Positions 16,229 to 24,507 of a DNA stretch of 34,812 nucleotides are shown here, in pieces. The stretch lies in the NCBI GenBank assembly GCA_023249105.1, contig JAHFDG010000042.1, positions 1-34,812 on the forward strand, written 5' to 3'. The stretch's first letter is position 1. Every line of letters begins with the position of its first letter. Both the position numbers and the translations under genes were made by a program. The notes below the pieces were generated by a model. That model made no database searches. It was not told where the DNA came from and saw nothing but the letters and a program-made list of their open reading frames with translations. Source of the stretch: Candidatus Methanoperedens sp. GTDB lineage: Archaea; Halobacteriota; Methanosarcinia; Methanosarcinales; Methanoperedenaceae.

Positions 16229-16268
16229 TATCATCTCATTATGATAATAAGCATCATAATACATGATA
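16229..16268. promoter_or_regulatory. Nested palindrome, probable operator
   Basis: Inner arms ATTATGAT (16238-16245) and ATCATAAT (16253-16260) are perfect inverted repeats seven bases apart. Outer arms TATCAT (16229-16234) and ATGATA (16263-16268) form a second perfect pair. A minus-strand TATA-like TTTTAAATAG at about 16270-16279 lies directly beside it, so a bound protein would cover the promoter of the gene at 15480-16148. A second TATA-like stretch near 16300 faces the small ORF on the plus strand. Confidence 0.6.
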
Positions 16269-16347
16269 CTATTTAAAACTTTCTTCTCTTCCTGAGAAAA
16301 ATATATATGCAAGTTCTGCCACCAATATACTAAAATGAGGTGGAATT

Positions 16348-16506
16348 ATGTGTTGTAGTCAAAAAATGGCAGGTTATATATTGTATGCAATCGGAATAAT
16401 TGGCGGTGTAGAAGGCGCAACTGTTAGGGGTGCATATAGTATTCCCATAAGTGTGGTAGCCTTAATCGTGATTGTAGCGGGAAGCTATTTGATCGACAAG
16501 AAGTAA
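16348..16506 (+). CDS. Small two-helix membrane protein (52 aa)
   Basis: The ATG at 16348 has a strong GAGGTGG ribosome binding site six bases upstream and an AAATATATATG TATA box near 16300, so it looks like a genuine short gene. The peptide starts MCCSQKMAG and has two hydrophobic segments (about residues 9-25 and 31-48) separated by EGATVRGAYS, ending in LIDKK. It has no known family that I can name. It is divergent from the ribbon-helix-helix-like gene across the nested palindrome and may be controlled by it. Confidence 0.65.
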   Translation: MCCSQKMAGYILYAIGIIGGVEGATVRGAYSIPISVVALIVIVAGSYLIDKK

Positions 16507-16511
16507 CAAAT

Positions 16512-16652
16512 TATAGTCAAAAACCAAACACTTTAAACTTATCTTTGCGGCCTTTGCGCCCTTCGCGGTGAATGAAATCAAACACCGCAAAGCACGCGAA
16601 GAACGCAAAGTGTTCATAAAATATGTATTGAAAATTAGGTTCTTAACCATAA
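16512..16652. repeat. 141-bp MITE-like element (copy 2, inverted)
   Basis: On the reverse strand this aligns along its length with 15274-15401: TATGGTTAAGAACC at the outer end, the run TGAACACTTTGCG, the GCGGTG...CACCGC hairpin and a closing TTTGACTATA. It is about 13 bp longer in the centre (an extra GCGCAAAGG-like unit) and more diverged. Together the two copies bracket about 1.1 kb in inverted orientation. Confidence 0.65.
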
Positions 16653-16759
16653 AAAGCCGCTAATTTTTTCCAAAACAGCTTTGATTGCGTAATACGCAAC
16701 TTCTGAATTTTTCCAATAATTTAATTACTCTCCCCGACCATCAGGACAGGGTGATACTT

Positions 16760-17809
16760 ATGAGTGACTTAAAAGACCTTTTGGAACGATTATCCAATGC
16801 CCATGGCGTTTCGGGATATGAAGGAAGCGTCAGGCAGATTATTGAAGATGAAGTAAGACCTTACGTGGATGAGATTAAAACCGATAAAATGGGGAATCTC
16901 ATTACCACAAAAAATGGCGGCTCTCCGAGCGTCATGCTCGCCGCGCATATGGACGAGATAGGGCTTATGGTGAAATACGTTGACGACAAGGGTTTTGCGC
17001 GATTTACCAAGACGGGCGGTTGGTTTGACCAGACGCTCCTTAACCAGAGGATGATACTGCATACGGAAAACGGTATGATTTACGGTGTCCTCGGTTCAAA
17101 ACCCCCTCACGCTATGAAAGAGGAGGACAAGAACAAGGTTGTCAAAGCCGATGATATGTTCATAGACTTTGGCGCAACGAATAAGGAAGATGCAGACAGG
17201 CTTGGCGTAAAAGCAGGCACACCCGTGACCTCGGACACGGAATTCAAATTGCTTGGCAATGATAAGGTTACAGGGAAGGCTTTTGACAACCGTGCAGGCT
17301 GTGTAATGCTTATCGAGGCCCTGCGGCAGATGAAAGGTGTCAAAGCCACTGTTCATGCAGTATTCACAGTCCAGGAGGAGGTAGGATTAAAGGGAGCGAA
17401 AACCTCGGCTTTCGGATTGAATCCCGATGTTGCCCTTGCTACCGATGTTACCATTACAGGAGACCATCCTGGTATTGAGAAAAAAGATTCGGCTATCGAG
17501 ATGGGAAAAGGGCCTTCTGTTACCGTAAGCGATGCCGATGGGCGCGGGATAATCGTCCCTGAGCCGGTATTGAAATGGTTAAAAGAAGCCGCCGAATCAA
17601 ACAGTATACCTTACCAGCTTGAGGTTGGAAGCGGGGGAACCACTGACGCATCCGCAATACACCTGACGCGTGAAGGTATCCCGACCGGGGTTATCAGCAT
17701 GCCGACACGATACATCCATACTCCTGTATCCGTACTGAGCATGAGCGACCTTGAAAAGAGCGCGGAATTAATTGCAAGGGCAGTTGAAATTGTGGATAAG
17801 TTTTTCTAA
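16760..17809 (+). CDS. M42 family metallo-aminopeptidase
   Basis: M42 enzymes are dodecameric (TET-type) aminopeptidases that trim peptides; many are misannotated as endoglucanases. I start at the ATG at 16760, which follows GGGTGAT, giving 349 residues; the open frame continues further up but without family sequence. Metal and catalytic residues are in place: H63 (AAHMDEIGLM), D176 (DNRAG), the E206-E207 pair (QEEVGLKG), D229 (ATDVT) and H320 (RYIHTP). It is cytosolic. It precedes the branched-chain amino acid genes but is separated from them by a hairpin, so it is probably a separate unit. Confidence 0.93.
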   Translation: MSDLKDLLERLSNAHGVSGYEGSVRQIIEDEVRPYVDEIKTDKMGNLITTKNGGSPSVMLAAHMDEIGLMVKYVDDKGFARFTKTGGWFDQTLLNQRMILHTENGMIYGVLGSKPPHAMKEEDKNKVVKADDMFIDFGATNKEDADRLGVKAGTPVTSDTEFKLLGNDKVTGKAFDNRAGCVMLIEALRQMKGVKATVHAVFTVQEEVGLKGAKTSAFGLNPDVALATDVTITGDHPGIEKKDSAIEMGKGPSVTVSDADGRGIIVPEPVLKWLKEAAESNSIPYQLEVGSGGTTDASAIHLTREGIPTGVISMPTRYIHTPVSVLSMSDLEKSAELIARAVEIVDKFF

Positions 17810-17837
17810 TAGGAAGCGTATTTAAAAAGCACTTGAG

Positions 17838-17859
17838 ACCCCGCATTTAATTGCGGGGT
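17838..17859 (+). promoter_or_regulatory. GACCCCGC hairpin in the cimA leader
   Basis: ACCCCGC (17838-17844) and GCGGGGT (17853-17859) form a perfect 7-bp stem with an 8-nt loop, followed by TTTAATAT. A TATA-like TTTAAA (17821-17826) lies just before it. It could be the terminator of the M42 gene or an operator/attenuator of the amino acid genes. A similar GACCCCG palindrome precedes ilvB, favouring a regulatory role. Confidence 0.5.
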
Positions 17860-17877
17860 TTAATATGAACAGAAGGG

Positions 17878-19374
17878 ATTGCTTTATTTAACGATATAAA
17901 AATACTGGACACCACTCTCCGGGACGGCGAACAGACACCCGGAGTTTCACTCACTACTGAAAATAAGCTGTTGATAGCAAAGAAGCTTGACGGCCTGGGT
18001 GTAGATATTATAGAGGCAGGTTCTGCTATTACTTCGGAGGGTGAGCGGGAAGCTATTAAAAAAATAGCGAATGAAGGTTTGAATGCCGAAATATGCAGCT
18101 ACTGCCGTATCCGCAGGGAGGATATCGACAGCGCTCTTGCCTGCGATGTGGATTCCATCCATCTCGTTGTGCCTGTATCTGACCTCCATATCCAGCAAAA
18201 ATTGAAAAAAGACCGCGATACCGTACGCGCGCTTGCGGTTGAAATGACAGAGTATGCAAAATCGCACGGGTTAATCGTGGAATTAAGCGGTGAAGATGCA
18301 TCCCGGGCTGACCTTGATTATCTCAAATCGGTATACAACGCAGGAATCGACGCGGGTGCAGACAGGCTGTGTTTCTGTGATACAGTGGGGATTCTCCTTC
18401 CTGAAAACACGTATGAGATTTTTAGCGACCTTTCACAGCTTCGCGCCCCAATCAGTGTCCACTGCCACAACGATTTCGGGATGGCTACCGCAAATACGAT
18501 ATCGGCACTCCGGGCAGGTGCGCATGAAGCGCATGTCACCATTAATGGCATCGGGGAGCGCGCAGGAAACACCTCGCTTGAAGAAGTTGTCATGGTGCTT
18601 TATTCCCTATATAAGCAAAAAACAAAAATCGATATAAAAGGTTTATACACTACCTCACGACTTGTGAGCAGGTTAAGCGGCGTTCCGGTCGCTCCAAACA
18701 AGGCTATAGTTGGCGGGAACGCTTTCACGCACGAGGCTGGCATCCACGTTCACGGGCTTCTTGCGAATACTGCGACATACGAACCCATCACGCCGGAACT
18801 TGTGGGAAGAGAGCGCCGCATCGTGCTCGGAAAACACGCAGGCAGGAGTTCTGTAGTGCTTGCATTGAAGGAGCTTGGCTTGGCTGCCAACGAAAAGCAG
18901 ATAGATGACATAGTCATAAGGATGAAAGAGCTGGGCGACAAAGGAAAGCGCGTTACAGACGCAGACCTCCAGACCATTGCAGAGACAGTTCTTGGGATTT
19001 ACCAGGAATCCAAGATCAAACTTGAGGAACTTACTGTGGTAGCGGGAAATACTGTGATGCCAACCGCTTCAATAAGGCTGAAGGTTAATGGAAGCCATGT
19101 TGTTGAAGCCGGGGTGGGAACCGGACCTGTTGACGCTGCCATCAATGCATTGAAAAAGGCTTTATCAGGCGTGGCAGACATCCACCTTGACGAATATCAT
19201 GTGGATGCAATAACGGGCGGGACTGACGCACTGGTCGAGGTCTGGGTAAAGCTCAGCAAAGGCGGCAGGACCATTACCGCCAGAGGTGCGCGCACTGATA
19301 TTATAATGGCATCAGTCGAAGCTGTGCTTGAAGGCATAAACAGGCTGATACAGCAGGAACAGAAGAAAAGTTAG
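17878..19374 (+). CDS. cimA: (R)-citramalate synthase / 2-isopropylmalate synthase family
   Basis: The enzyme condenses acetyl-CoA with pyruvate (CimA) or 2-oxoisovalerate (LeuA). The sequence [44 protein letters not shown] and [12 protein letters not shown] match the HMGL-like TIM barrel; H-x-H and the D/R of DTTLRDGEQ are the metal and catalytic residues. The C-terminal ~130 residues (from [11 protein letters not shown]) are the allosteric LeuA dimer domain. Its resemblance to methanogen citramalate synthases favours CimA. The start is abnormal: no ATG, GTG or TTG precedes the conserved N-terminus, so an ATT at 17878 is used here. Deleting one G at 17875-17877 would restore an ATG at 17865. 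The ilvBN genes follow. Confidence 0.93.
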   Translation: MALFNDIKILDTTLRDGEQTPGVSLTTENKLLIAKKLDGLGVDIIEAGSAITSEGEREAIKKIANEGLNAEICSYCRIRREDIDSALACDVDSIHLVVPVSDLHIQQKLKKDRDTVRALAVEMTEYAKSHGLIVELSGEDASRADLDYLKSVYNAGIDAGADRLCFCDTVGILLPENTYEIFSDLSQLRAPISVHCHNDFGMATANTISALRAGAHEAHVTINGIGERAGNTSLEEVVMVLYSLYKQKTKIDIKGLYTTSRLVSRLSGVPVAPNKAIVGGNAFTHEAGIHVHGLLANTATYEPITPELVGRERRIVLGKHAGRSSVVLALKELGLAANEKQIDDIVIRMKELGDKGKRVTDADLQTIAETVLGIYQESKIKLEELTVVAGNTVMPTASIRLKVNGSHVVEAGVGTGPVDAAINALKKALSGVADIHLDEYHVDAITGGTDALVEVWVKLSKGGRTITARGARTDIIMASVEAVLEGINRLIQQEQKKS

Positions 19375-19378
19375 GAAA

Positions 19379-19436
19379 TATTTATAAAACATTAATATGT
19401 GTTATGGTAATGAAGTGAGACCCCGTATACGGGGAC
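19379..19436 (+). promoter_or_regulatory. ilvB promoter and GACCCCG palindrome
   Basis: A TATA box TATTTATAAA (19379-19388) lies just after cimA. About 30 bases on is the perfect 14-bp palindrome CCCCGTATACGGGG (19421-19434), inside GAGACCCCG, the same opening as in the cimA leader hairpin. It would sit just after the predicted transcription start, suitable for an operator or a leader hairpin. ilvB follows with a GGAG ribosome binding site. Confidence 0.55.
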
Positions 19437-19446
19437 TGGAGATGTA

Positions 19447-21126
19447 ATGACAAAACAAAAAATGCCAGGTGCAAGAGCGGTCATAGAATCACTTTACTGT
19501 GAAGGAGTCGAGGTATTATTCGGCTATCCCGGCGGACAGGTACTGCCCCTGTACGATGAACTCTATGATGCCAACGTAAGGCACATACTTGTAAGGCACG
19601 AACAGGCAGCCGCGCATGCAGCCGATGGATTCGCAAGAGCCACGGGGAAAGTGGGCGTATGCCTTGCCACTTCAGGGCCGGGCGCAACAAACCTTGTCAC
19701 AGGTATCGCCACTGCCTATATGGATTCCGTACCCATGGTTGCAATAACAGGGCAGGTGCCGCGCTCGCTCATCGGTAACGACGCATTCCAGGAAGCCAAC
19801 ATCACAGGTATAACCCTCCCGATTACGAAACATAATTACCTTGTGCAGGATACCAATGATATCCCCAGAATATTCAAGGAAGCTTTCTATATCGCCAGGA
19901 CGGGCAGACCCGGGCCGGTGCTTATCGATATACCCAAAGATACCCAGATTGAGGCAATCGATTTTGAATACCCGGAAAAAATAGAACTGCGGGGATACAA
20001 ACCCACTTATGCCGGGAACGAACAGCAGGTCAAAAAAGCAGCCTCGCTTATCCTCAAAGCTGAAAAGCCTATATTCTATGTCGGGGGCGGCATCATATTT
20101 TCAAACGCGACCGAAGAGCTGCGCACTCTCGCCGAGGGCATAATGGCGCCTGTCACTACCACTCTCATGGGAATGAGCGCGTTCCCATCAGCCCATCCTC
20201 TCTCAGTAGGGATGCTGGGCATGCACGGAACAAGGTATGCCAATTATGCAATCCAGGAATCTGATTTGATAATAGCGGTCGGAGTGCGCTTTGATGACCG
20301 CGTAACAGGCAAGATTTCAGCATTTGCCCCCAATGCAAAGATAATCCACATTGATATTGACCCTGCTGAGATAGGGAAGAATGTACGCGTTGACGTTCCG
20401 ATAGTCGGGGATGCAAAGAATGTACTGAAAGCCTTACTTAAATTCGTAAAACAGGAGCAGGTCAAAACCGATGCATGGAATAAGAAGATAACTGCATGGA
20501 AAAAAGAATTTCCTCTTACTTATAAGAAGGATAAACTTCTCCGCCCGCAATTCGTGGTTGAACAGATAAGCGAGATATGCCCTGATGCGATTGTAGTCAC
20601 CGAAGTCGGGCAGAACCAGATGTGGGCAGCACAGTTCTTCAATTTCAGGAACCCGCGCACCTTCATCTCAAGCGGCGGGCTTGGCACAATGGGCTACGGG
20701 TTCCCTGCTGCCATGGGAGCAAAGGTCGGAAAACCCGAATCCACTGTCATCGATATCGCCGGGGATGGTTCGTTCCAGATGAATTCCCAGGAGCTTGCTA
20801 CGGTTGTCCAGAACGATATACCTGTGATTGTGGCGATACTGAATAACGGATTCCTCGGCATGGTAAGGCAGTGGCAGGAATTGTTCTTTAACAGGCGCTA
20901 TTCAGAGACCTGTCTTGAGAGCAGCGTTGATTTCGTGAAACTGGCTGAAGCTTACGGTGCGCTGGGACTGCGCGCGACAAAGAAGAGCGATGTGAAGGAT
21001 GTTATCGAGGAAGCTGTGAAATCCGGGCGCCCGACGGTAATTGATTTTGTGGTCGAGAGGGAAGAAAATGTCTCTCCGATGGTTCCTGCCGGCGCAGCTA
21101 TCAATGAAATACTTGACCTGGAGTGA
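19447..21126 (+). CDS. ilvB: Acetolactate synthase large subunit IlvB
   Basis: The enzyme makes acetolactate or acetohydroxybutyrate, the first shared step of valine, leucine and isoleucine synthesis, using thiamine diphosphate, Mg2+ and FAD. The 559-residue protein has the activating glutamate E52 in [13 protein letters not shown], the FAD domain in the middle third and the ThDP-binding motif [12 protein letters not shown]...NN near residue 440. Length and domain order are normal. The small regulatory subunit follows after 5 nt. Upstream cimA supplies 2-oxobutyrate if it is a citramalate synthase, so the three genes form an isoleucine-centred unit. Confidence 0.97.
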   Translation: MTKQKMPGARAVIESLYCEGVEVLFGYPGGQVLPLYDELYDANVRHILVRHEQAAAHAADGFARATGKVGVCLATSGPGATNLVTGIATAYMDSVPMVAITGQVPRSLIGNDAFQEANITGITLPITKHNYLVQDTNDIPRIFKEAFYIARTGRPGPVLIDIPKDTQIEAIDFEYPEKIELRGYKPTYAGNEQQVKKAASLILKAEKPIFYVGGGIIFSNATEELRTLAEGIMAPVTTTLMGMSAFPSAHPLSVGMLGMHGTRYANYAIQESDLIIAVGVRFDDRVTGKISAFAPNAKIIHIDIDPAEIGKNVRVDVPIVGDAKNVLKALLKFVKQEQVKTDAWNKKITAWKKEFPLTYKKDKLLRPQFVVEQISEICPDAIVVTEVGQNQMWAAQFFNFRNPRTFISSGGLGTMGYGFPAAMGAKVGKPESTVIDIAGDGSFQMNSQELATVVQNDIPVIVAILNNGFLGMVRQWQELFFNRRYSETCLESSVDFVKLAEAYGALGLRATKKSDVKDVIEEAVKSGRPTVIDFVVEREENVSPMVPAGAAINEILDLE

Positions 21127-21131
21127 AATAA

Positions 21132-21632
21132 ATGAAACATACAGTGGCAGTACTTGTTGAAAATAAGCCCGGAGTCCTGACAAGGGTTGCAGGTTTATTC
21201 TCAAGGCGCGGATTTAACATCGAGAGCCTGGCAGTAGGTGTGACCGAGAACGCCGATACTTCGCGCATAACCATTGTTGTCAGCGGTGATGACCATGTTC
21301 TTGAGCAGGTGGAAAAGCAGCTTAACAAGCTTATTGATGTGATAAGGGTCAGCGATATCCCGCCTGATGAATCTGTAAGCAGGGAGCTTGCTCTCATTAA
21401 AGTCGGGGTGGATTCCACCACGCGCGCGGAAGTGATGCAGATAGTGGATGTGTTCAGGGCAAAGATAGTTGATGTGGGCATAAAATCACTTGTGGTCGAG
21501 GTCACGGGCGATGAGAGCAAGATAAAAGCCATGGAGCAATTGCTGCGCCAGTTCGGTATCAGGGAGATGGTGAGGACTGGCAAGATTGCTATGAACCGCG
21601 GGGCGAAGGTTGTGCAGGTGGAGAAGAAATAG
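21132..21632 (+). CDS. ilvN: Acetolactate synthase small (regulatory) subunit IlvN/IlvH
   Basis: This 166-residue protein starts with an ACT domain (HTVAVLVENKPGVLTRVAGLFSRRGF in outline, residues 2-75) that binds valine for feedback inhibition, followed by the conserved ALS small-subunit C-terminal domain (about 80-160, with VDVFRAKIVDVG and QFGIREMVRTGK). It activates and regulates IlvB. It ends the plus-strand amino acid cluster and converges on the HEAT-repeat gene. The 140-bp gap after it has a small CGGTC/GACCG hairpin and a GAGTCC/GGACTC stem. Confidence 0.96.
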   Translation: MKHTVAVLVENKPGVLTRVAGLFSRRGFNIESLAVGVTENADTSRITIVVSGDDHVLEQVEKQLNKLIDVIRVSDIPPDESVSRELALIKVGVDSTTRAEVMQIVDVFRAKIVDVGIKSLVVEVTGDESKIKAMEQLLRQFGIREMVRTGKIAMNRGAKVVQVEKK

Positions 21633-21773
21633 GATTTTTGCGGTCGGTTAGACCGGTCACAAATTGCAGGAATTTTGAGGGAAGGGGGCATGGGAGTGTT
21701 ATATCGCTAATAGAGTCCGGCGTCCCCTATAAACTATGGACTCACGCTCCTCATACTCCTATTAATAACGAAT

Positions 21774-22856
21774 TCAAAAAAAATTATCACGAAGTTCTTT
21801 TTCAATCTCTTCCAGAGCTTCTTTCGCAACTTTCCCAGCATATTCATCCTTCATAGCCTGAATGAGAGGCTCTATTGCTCTTTCATCCCCGATATTTCCA
21901 AGTGCTTGTGCTGCATACGTTCGAACCATCCCTTCTTTATCTTTTAGAGCCTGAATGAGAGGCTCTATTGCTCTTTCATCTCCGATATTTCCAAGTGTCC
22001 ATATTGCGAGATATCGATCTACCCAATCTTCATCTTTTAGAGCTTGAATGAGAGGTTCCACTGCTGGTTCTCCTATTATTCCAAGTGCTCGTGCTGCGTT
22101 AACTTGAACGTTGAAATCTTCATCTTTTAGAGCTTGGATGAGAGGTTCCACTGCTGGTTCTCCGATATTTCCAAGTGCCTCTGCTGCATTAATTCGAACA
22201 TTCTTATCTTTATCTTTTATAGCTTGAATGAGGAGCTCTATTGCTCTTTCAGCTCCTATTTCTGTCTGTAGCATACTGATTTTGATATTGAGTGCCTCTA
22301 TAGTGGATTTTTCCGCAGGTAGTATTATCTCCGTATTCTCTCGAATCACAGTTATTCCTTCTGGTTCGGTCTGCGTTGCAATCATGGCGATGACTTTACC
22401 GGTTCCCAGATAACCAAAATAAGGATGATTTGTCGTGCTCATAACCTGAATTACGTCCCCTTTAACGATTGGACGCTTAGCGATTTGCCATTTGATACTC
22501 TTTACGTCGATCGGAACTTCTTCAATGTTGCTGCCTAACTCTGGACGGTCAAGAACTATTTTCTCTGCTGTTTTAACCCCCTCAGCTTTTTTAATAATTA
22601 CGTTTTCGCCTATACAAACGCCAGCATTTGTTCTGATAAGCCCATCGATCTTTACGGTATTTTGGCTGCGCTCCGGGCTTTCATCTCGCCAAGCTTTTGC
22701 CGCTGTTCGTTTCTTTCCTTTGATTTCTATAATGTCACCTGGTATAAGCTGTAATGACCTCATGGTGTCGGGATGAATGCGTGCGATTCCCCTCCCGGCG
22801 AGTGCCAATTCGGTCGAGGCGACTATCAGTTGCTTTGTTTCCATGTTCATCTCCAT
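21774..22856 (-). CDS. Cdc48/p97 N-domain fused to HEAT repeats (no ATPase)
   Basis: Residues 10-103 are a Cdc48_N double-psi beta-barrel (GRGIARIHPDTM, PGDIIEIKGKKRTAAKAW, IDGLIRTNAGVCIG). Residues 118-182 match the second Cdc48 N subdomain (RPIVKGDVIQV, TEPEGITVIRENTEI). In Cdc48/VAT these modules capture substrates and cofactors and feed two AAA+ rings. Here the ATPase is absent; residues 201-352 are about five 31-residue PBS-lyase-type HEAT repeats (IGEPAVEPLIQALKDED). The product is 360 residues. ATGs at 22856, 22850 and 22844 are all possible; GGAG sits before the last. It is the final gene of a four-gene operon. It probably acts as a protein-binding adaptor; the target is unknown. Confidence 0.85.
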   Translation of the reverse strand: MEMNMETKQLIVASTELALAGRGIARIHPDTMRSLQLIPGDIIEIKGKKRTAAKAWRDESPERSQNTVKIDGLIRTNAGVCIGENVIIKKAEGVKTAEKIVLDRPELGSNIEEVPIDVKSIKWQIAKRPIVKGDVIQVMSTTNHPYFGYLGTGKVIAMIATQTEPEGITVIRENTEIILPAEKSTIEALNIKISMLQTEIGAERAIELLIQAIKDKDKNVRINAAEALGNIGEPAVEPLIQALKDEDFNVQVNAARALGIIGEPAVEPLIQALKDEDWVDRYLAIWTLGNIGDERAIEPLIQALKDKEGMVRTYAAQALGNIGDERAIEPLIQAMKDEYAGKVAKEALEEIEKELRDNFF

Positions 22857-22868
22857 GTAGCGAGGAAA

Positions 22869-23411
22869 TTATACATCATCAACTCTAAATATCGAAATAC
22901 CTAATTTATCACAAGTAGGCTCATTCAACGGACTTGGCTCTTTACATACAATCCCTATTTTAATCTCTTCAAACATCGGGTAATCCTCCTTAAATAAATC
23001 GCTGTAGACAAGAACTTGACCTATTGCCTCATGATTTGGGTCTTTCTTCCCCTCTAAAACCCATGCTCTTTTCCCTATTATACACACATAATCGATGGAT
23101 TGAATTAGATTCGCATAAATTCCGTGTTTTCCACTCCACTCTCTCTTGGTAATTCCTTGATATAAATCATAATCTACCAACCCAAGTTCCTGTTGTTTTC
23201 TTAGTATACGCTTTAAATTTTCCTCTTCCATTCTCTCCTCGGCTCTTTTATAAGATTCAGCTAAGTCAGGCTTATCCATTCCTAATCTATTGAACCCAAC
23301 TGCTATTTCCATAAACCATTCTTTTTTATTTCTTGGTATTTCATTCTCTGGAAGATTCTTCTCTCTGAGCCAATCAAATAACTCCTTATGCGATTTGGAT
23401 TCTTTAGGCAT
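22869..23411 (-). CDS. Putative PD-(D/E)XK nuclease-like protein
   Basis: The 180-residue protein has a C-terminal half that resembles the restriction-endonuclease-like fold: SIDYVCIIGKRAWVLEGKKD gives D107 followed by E120-x-K122, then AIGQVLVYSDLF with Q132 and a final strand-turn-strand (IKIGIVCKEP, LGISIFRVDD). This order of D, ExK and Q/Y helix is typical of PD-(D/E)XK nucleases such as HsdR N-terminal or DUF91-like proteins. The N-terminal half is helical and charged (residues 1-90). It lies 14 nt after the zinc-ribbon gene and 12 nt before the Cdc48N-HEAT gene. The nuclease call is inference from pattern only. Confidence 0.65.
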   Translation of the reverse strand: MPKESKSHKELFDWLREKNLPENEIPRNKKEWFMEIAVGFNRLGMDKPDLAESYKRAEERMEEENLKRILRKQQELGLVDYDLYQGITKREWSGKHGIYANLIQSIDYVCIIGKRAWVLEGKKDPNHEAIGQVLVYSDLFKEDYPMFEEIKIGIVCKEPSPLNEPTCDKLGISIFRVDDV

Positions 23412-23425
23412 ATTTTCTAAGATTT

Positions 23426-23782
23426 TTACTCCTTTCCACGCATCTCTTCAAGTAATAACATGAGATATTCATTATCTTCCATCACCTTTAGAAACTTCAA
23501 GAAACATCTGTGGCATAATTTAGCTCCCTCACTCCATCTCATAGTCTTATGACTCCAATATCCCTTATTGATCTCGATTTTCTCGCCACAAAAATGGCAA
23601 ATCTGATCTTTAGTGTTATCAAAAAACCGATAGCCCCCGTAATGAAGAGCCATGAGAGGATGTGGGTTCAGAGGATCATTTATTTTATGGATCAGCTCTT
23701 TTATTTCATTATCTGATAATTTTTCGCCTTCATCGTACCTAATTTCTAAAGTGGATTTCTTTCTATTTGTAAAAACAACCAT
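23426..23782 (-). CDS. Hypothetical zinc-ribbon protein
   Basis: The 118-residue protein carries two knuckles: C62-x2-C65 (ICHFCGEK) and C90-x2-C93 (LCHRCFLKF), 24 residues apart, which should bind one zinc ion. The N-terminal 55 residues are polar with no motif I know, and the C-terminus is a hydrophobic/acidic helix (EYLMLLLEEM). GAGGAT before its start overlaps the end of the upstream gene, so translation is probably coupled. It belongs to the four-gene operon with the nuclease-like and Cdc48N-HEAT proteins. It may bind nucleic acid or a partner protein. Confidence 0.7.
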   Translation of the reverse strand: MVVFTNRKKSTLEIRYDEGEKLSDNEIKELIHKINDPLNPHPLMALHYGGYRFFDNTKDQICHFCGEKIEINKGYWSHKTMRWSEGAKLCHRCFLKFLKVMEDNEYLMLLLEEMRGKE

Positions 23783-23787
23783 GATTT

Positions 23788-24312
23788 CTAAATATCCTCA
23801 TATAGACGCTTTATTACCCTCATTGCGCTTTTCAGACTTTTTTCATCGTAAATATTTCCCTCCCATTTCCAGCCTGGTAGCTCGCTTTCTTGTTCATTTG
23901 TTGGGCGATAAAGATATACACCATCTTTTCCGGTCGTTACAAGGGTCCTTACAAGGCATAGCGCCTTAGCACCTTTATAGAAAATGGAGTTATTCTTTCT
24001 TTTCTCAATTAGAGGTGTCTCTTTTGGATCTTTTCGGAGTGTGAATGAGACTTCATTTCCGAGGCTTAAAATCTCCTCGAAGAGTTGTAACGCAATTTGT
24101 TTATATTCATCAGCCACCGGGAAGTCAACTGATTCTTTTAGCACTTGTATCGAAGAAGAGTGCAAACCAATGTTATGCGCCTCATAGAAATTTAAAAGCA
24201 TTTCTATGACATCGTTAAATGTTTCTTTCACAGTTCCCAGGTCGCTAAGCCTATTATACGTCTGTTCTCTGATACGTATGGTTTTCTGACTTTCTATTTC
24301 AGTCTCTTTCAT
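23788..24312 (-). CDS. Hypothetical protein with antitoxin-like DNA-binding N-terminus
   Basis: Residues 8-45 (QKTIRIREQTYNRLSDLG then ETFNDVIEMLLNFY) match the short strand-helix-helix of archaeal VapB/RHH-like antitoxins of the type that open with a TIRI strand. The remaining 130 residues are unlike any antitoxin I know and include a long helical part and a Trp-rich segment (ELPGWKWEGNIYDE). It is the first gene of the four-gene minus-strand operon; a TATA-like ATTTATACT lies about 35 bases upstream. It could be the operon's regulator or a DNA-targeting subunit. Confidence 0.65.
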   Translation of the reverse strand: MKETEIESQKTIRIREQTYNRLSDLGTVKETFNDVIEMLLNFYEAHNIGLHSSSIQVLKESVDFPVADEYKQIALQLFEEILSLGNEVSFTLRKDPKETPLIEKRKNNSIFYKGAKALCLVRTLVTTGKDGVYLYRPTNEQESELPGWKWEGNIYDEKSLKSAMRVIKRLYEDI

Positions 24313-24325
24313 AACATATAGTACG

Positions 24326-24350
24326 ATCTAATAGTATAAATCACTTTGTG
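24326..24350 (-). promoter_or_regulatory. Promoter of the Cdc48N-HEAT operon
   Basis: On the minus strand a TATA-like GATTTATACT (about 24333-24342) lies 20-30 bases before the first ATG at 24312, giving a very short leader or a leaderless transcript. No ribosome binding site is visible before that ATG, consistent with this. Confidence 0.45.
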
Positions 24351-24507
24351 TAATTAGGTGATTATGTAGAGTATGGATATTATTTCGTTCAGGCTTCTTG
24401 CGAGCCGATGGTCAAACTAACAGATAAAAATATAAAATGGATAGGCATAAGGGTCAACAATAGGCTTAAGTATTCATCCGCAGATACAAAATATGGGAGG
24501 AAAATGT

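Noticed and set aside
21100-21691. A 196-codon minus-strand frame opposite ilvN
   Set aside because: It is a Ser/Thr-rich shadow of the ilvN coding sequence, which is clearly real.
21900-22260. Regular DNA repeats of about 93 bp that might suggest a CRISPR or tandem-repeat array
   Set aside because: The repeats are in frame and encode the 31-residue HEAT repeats of the Cdc48N fusion; there are no spacers.
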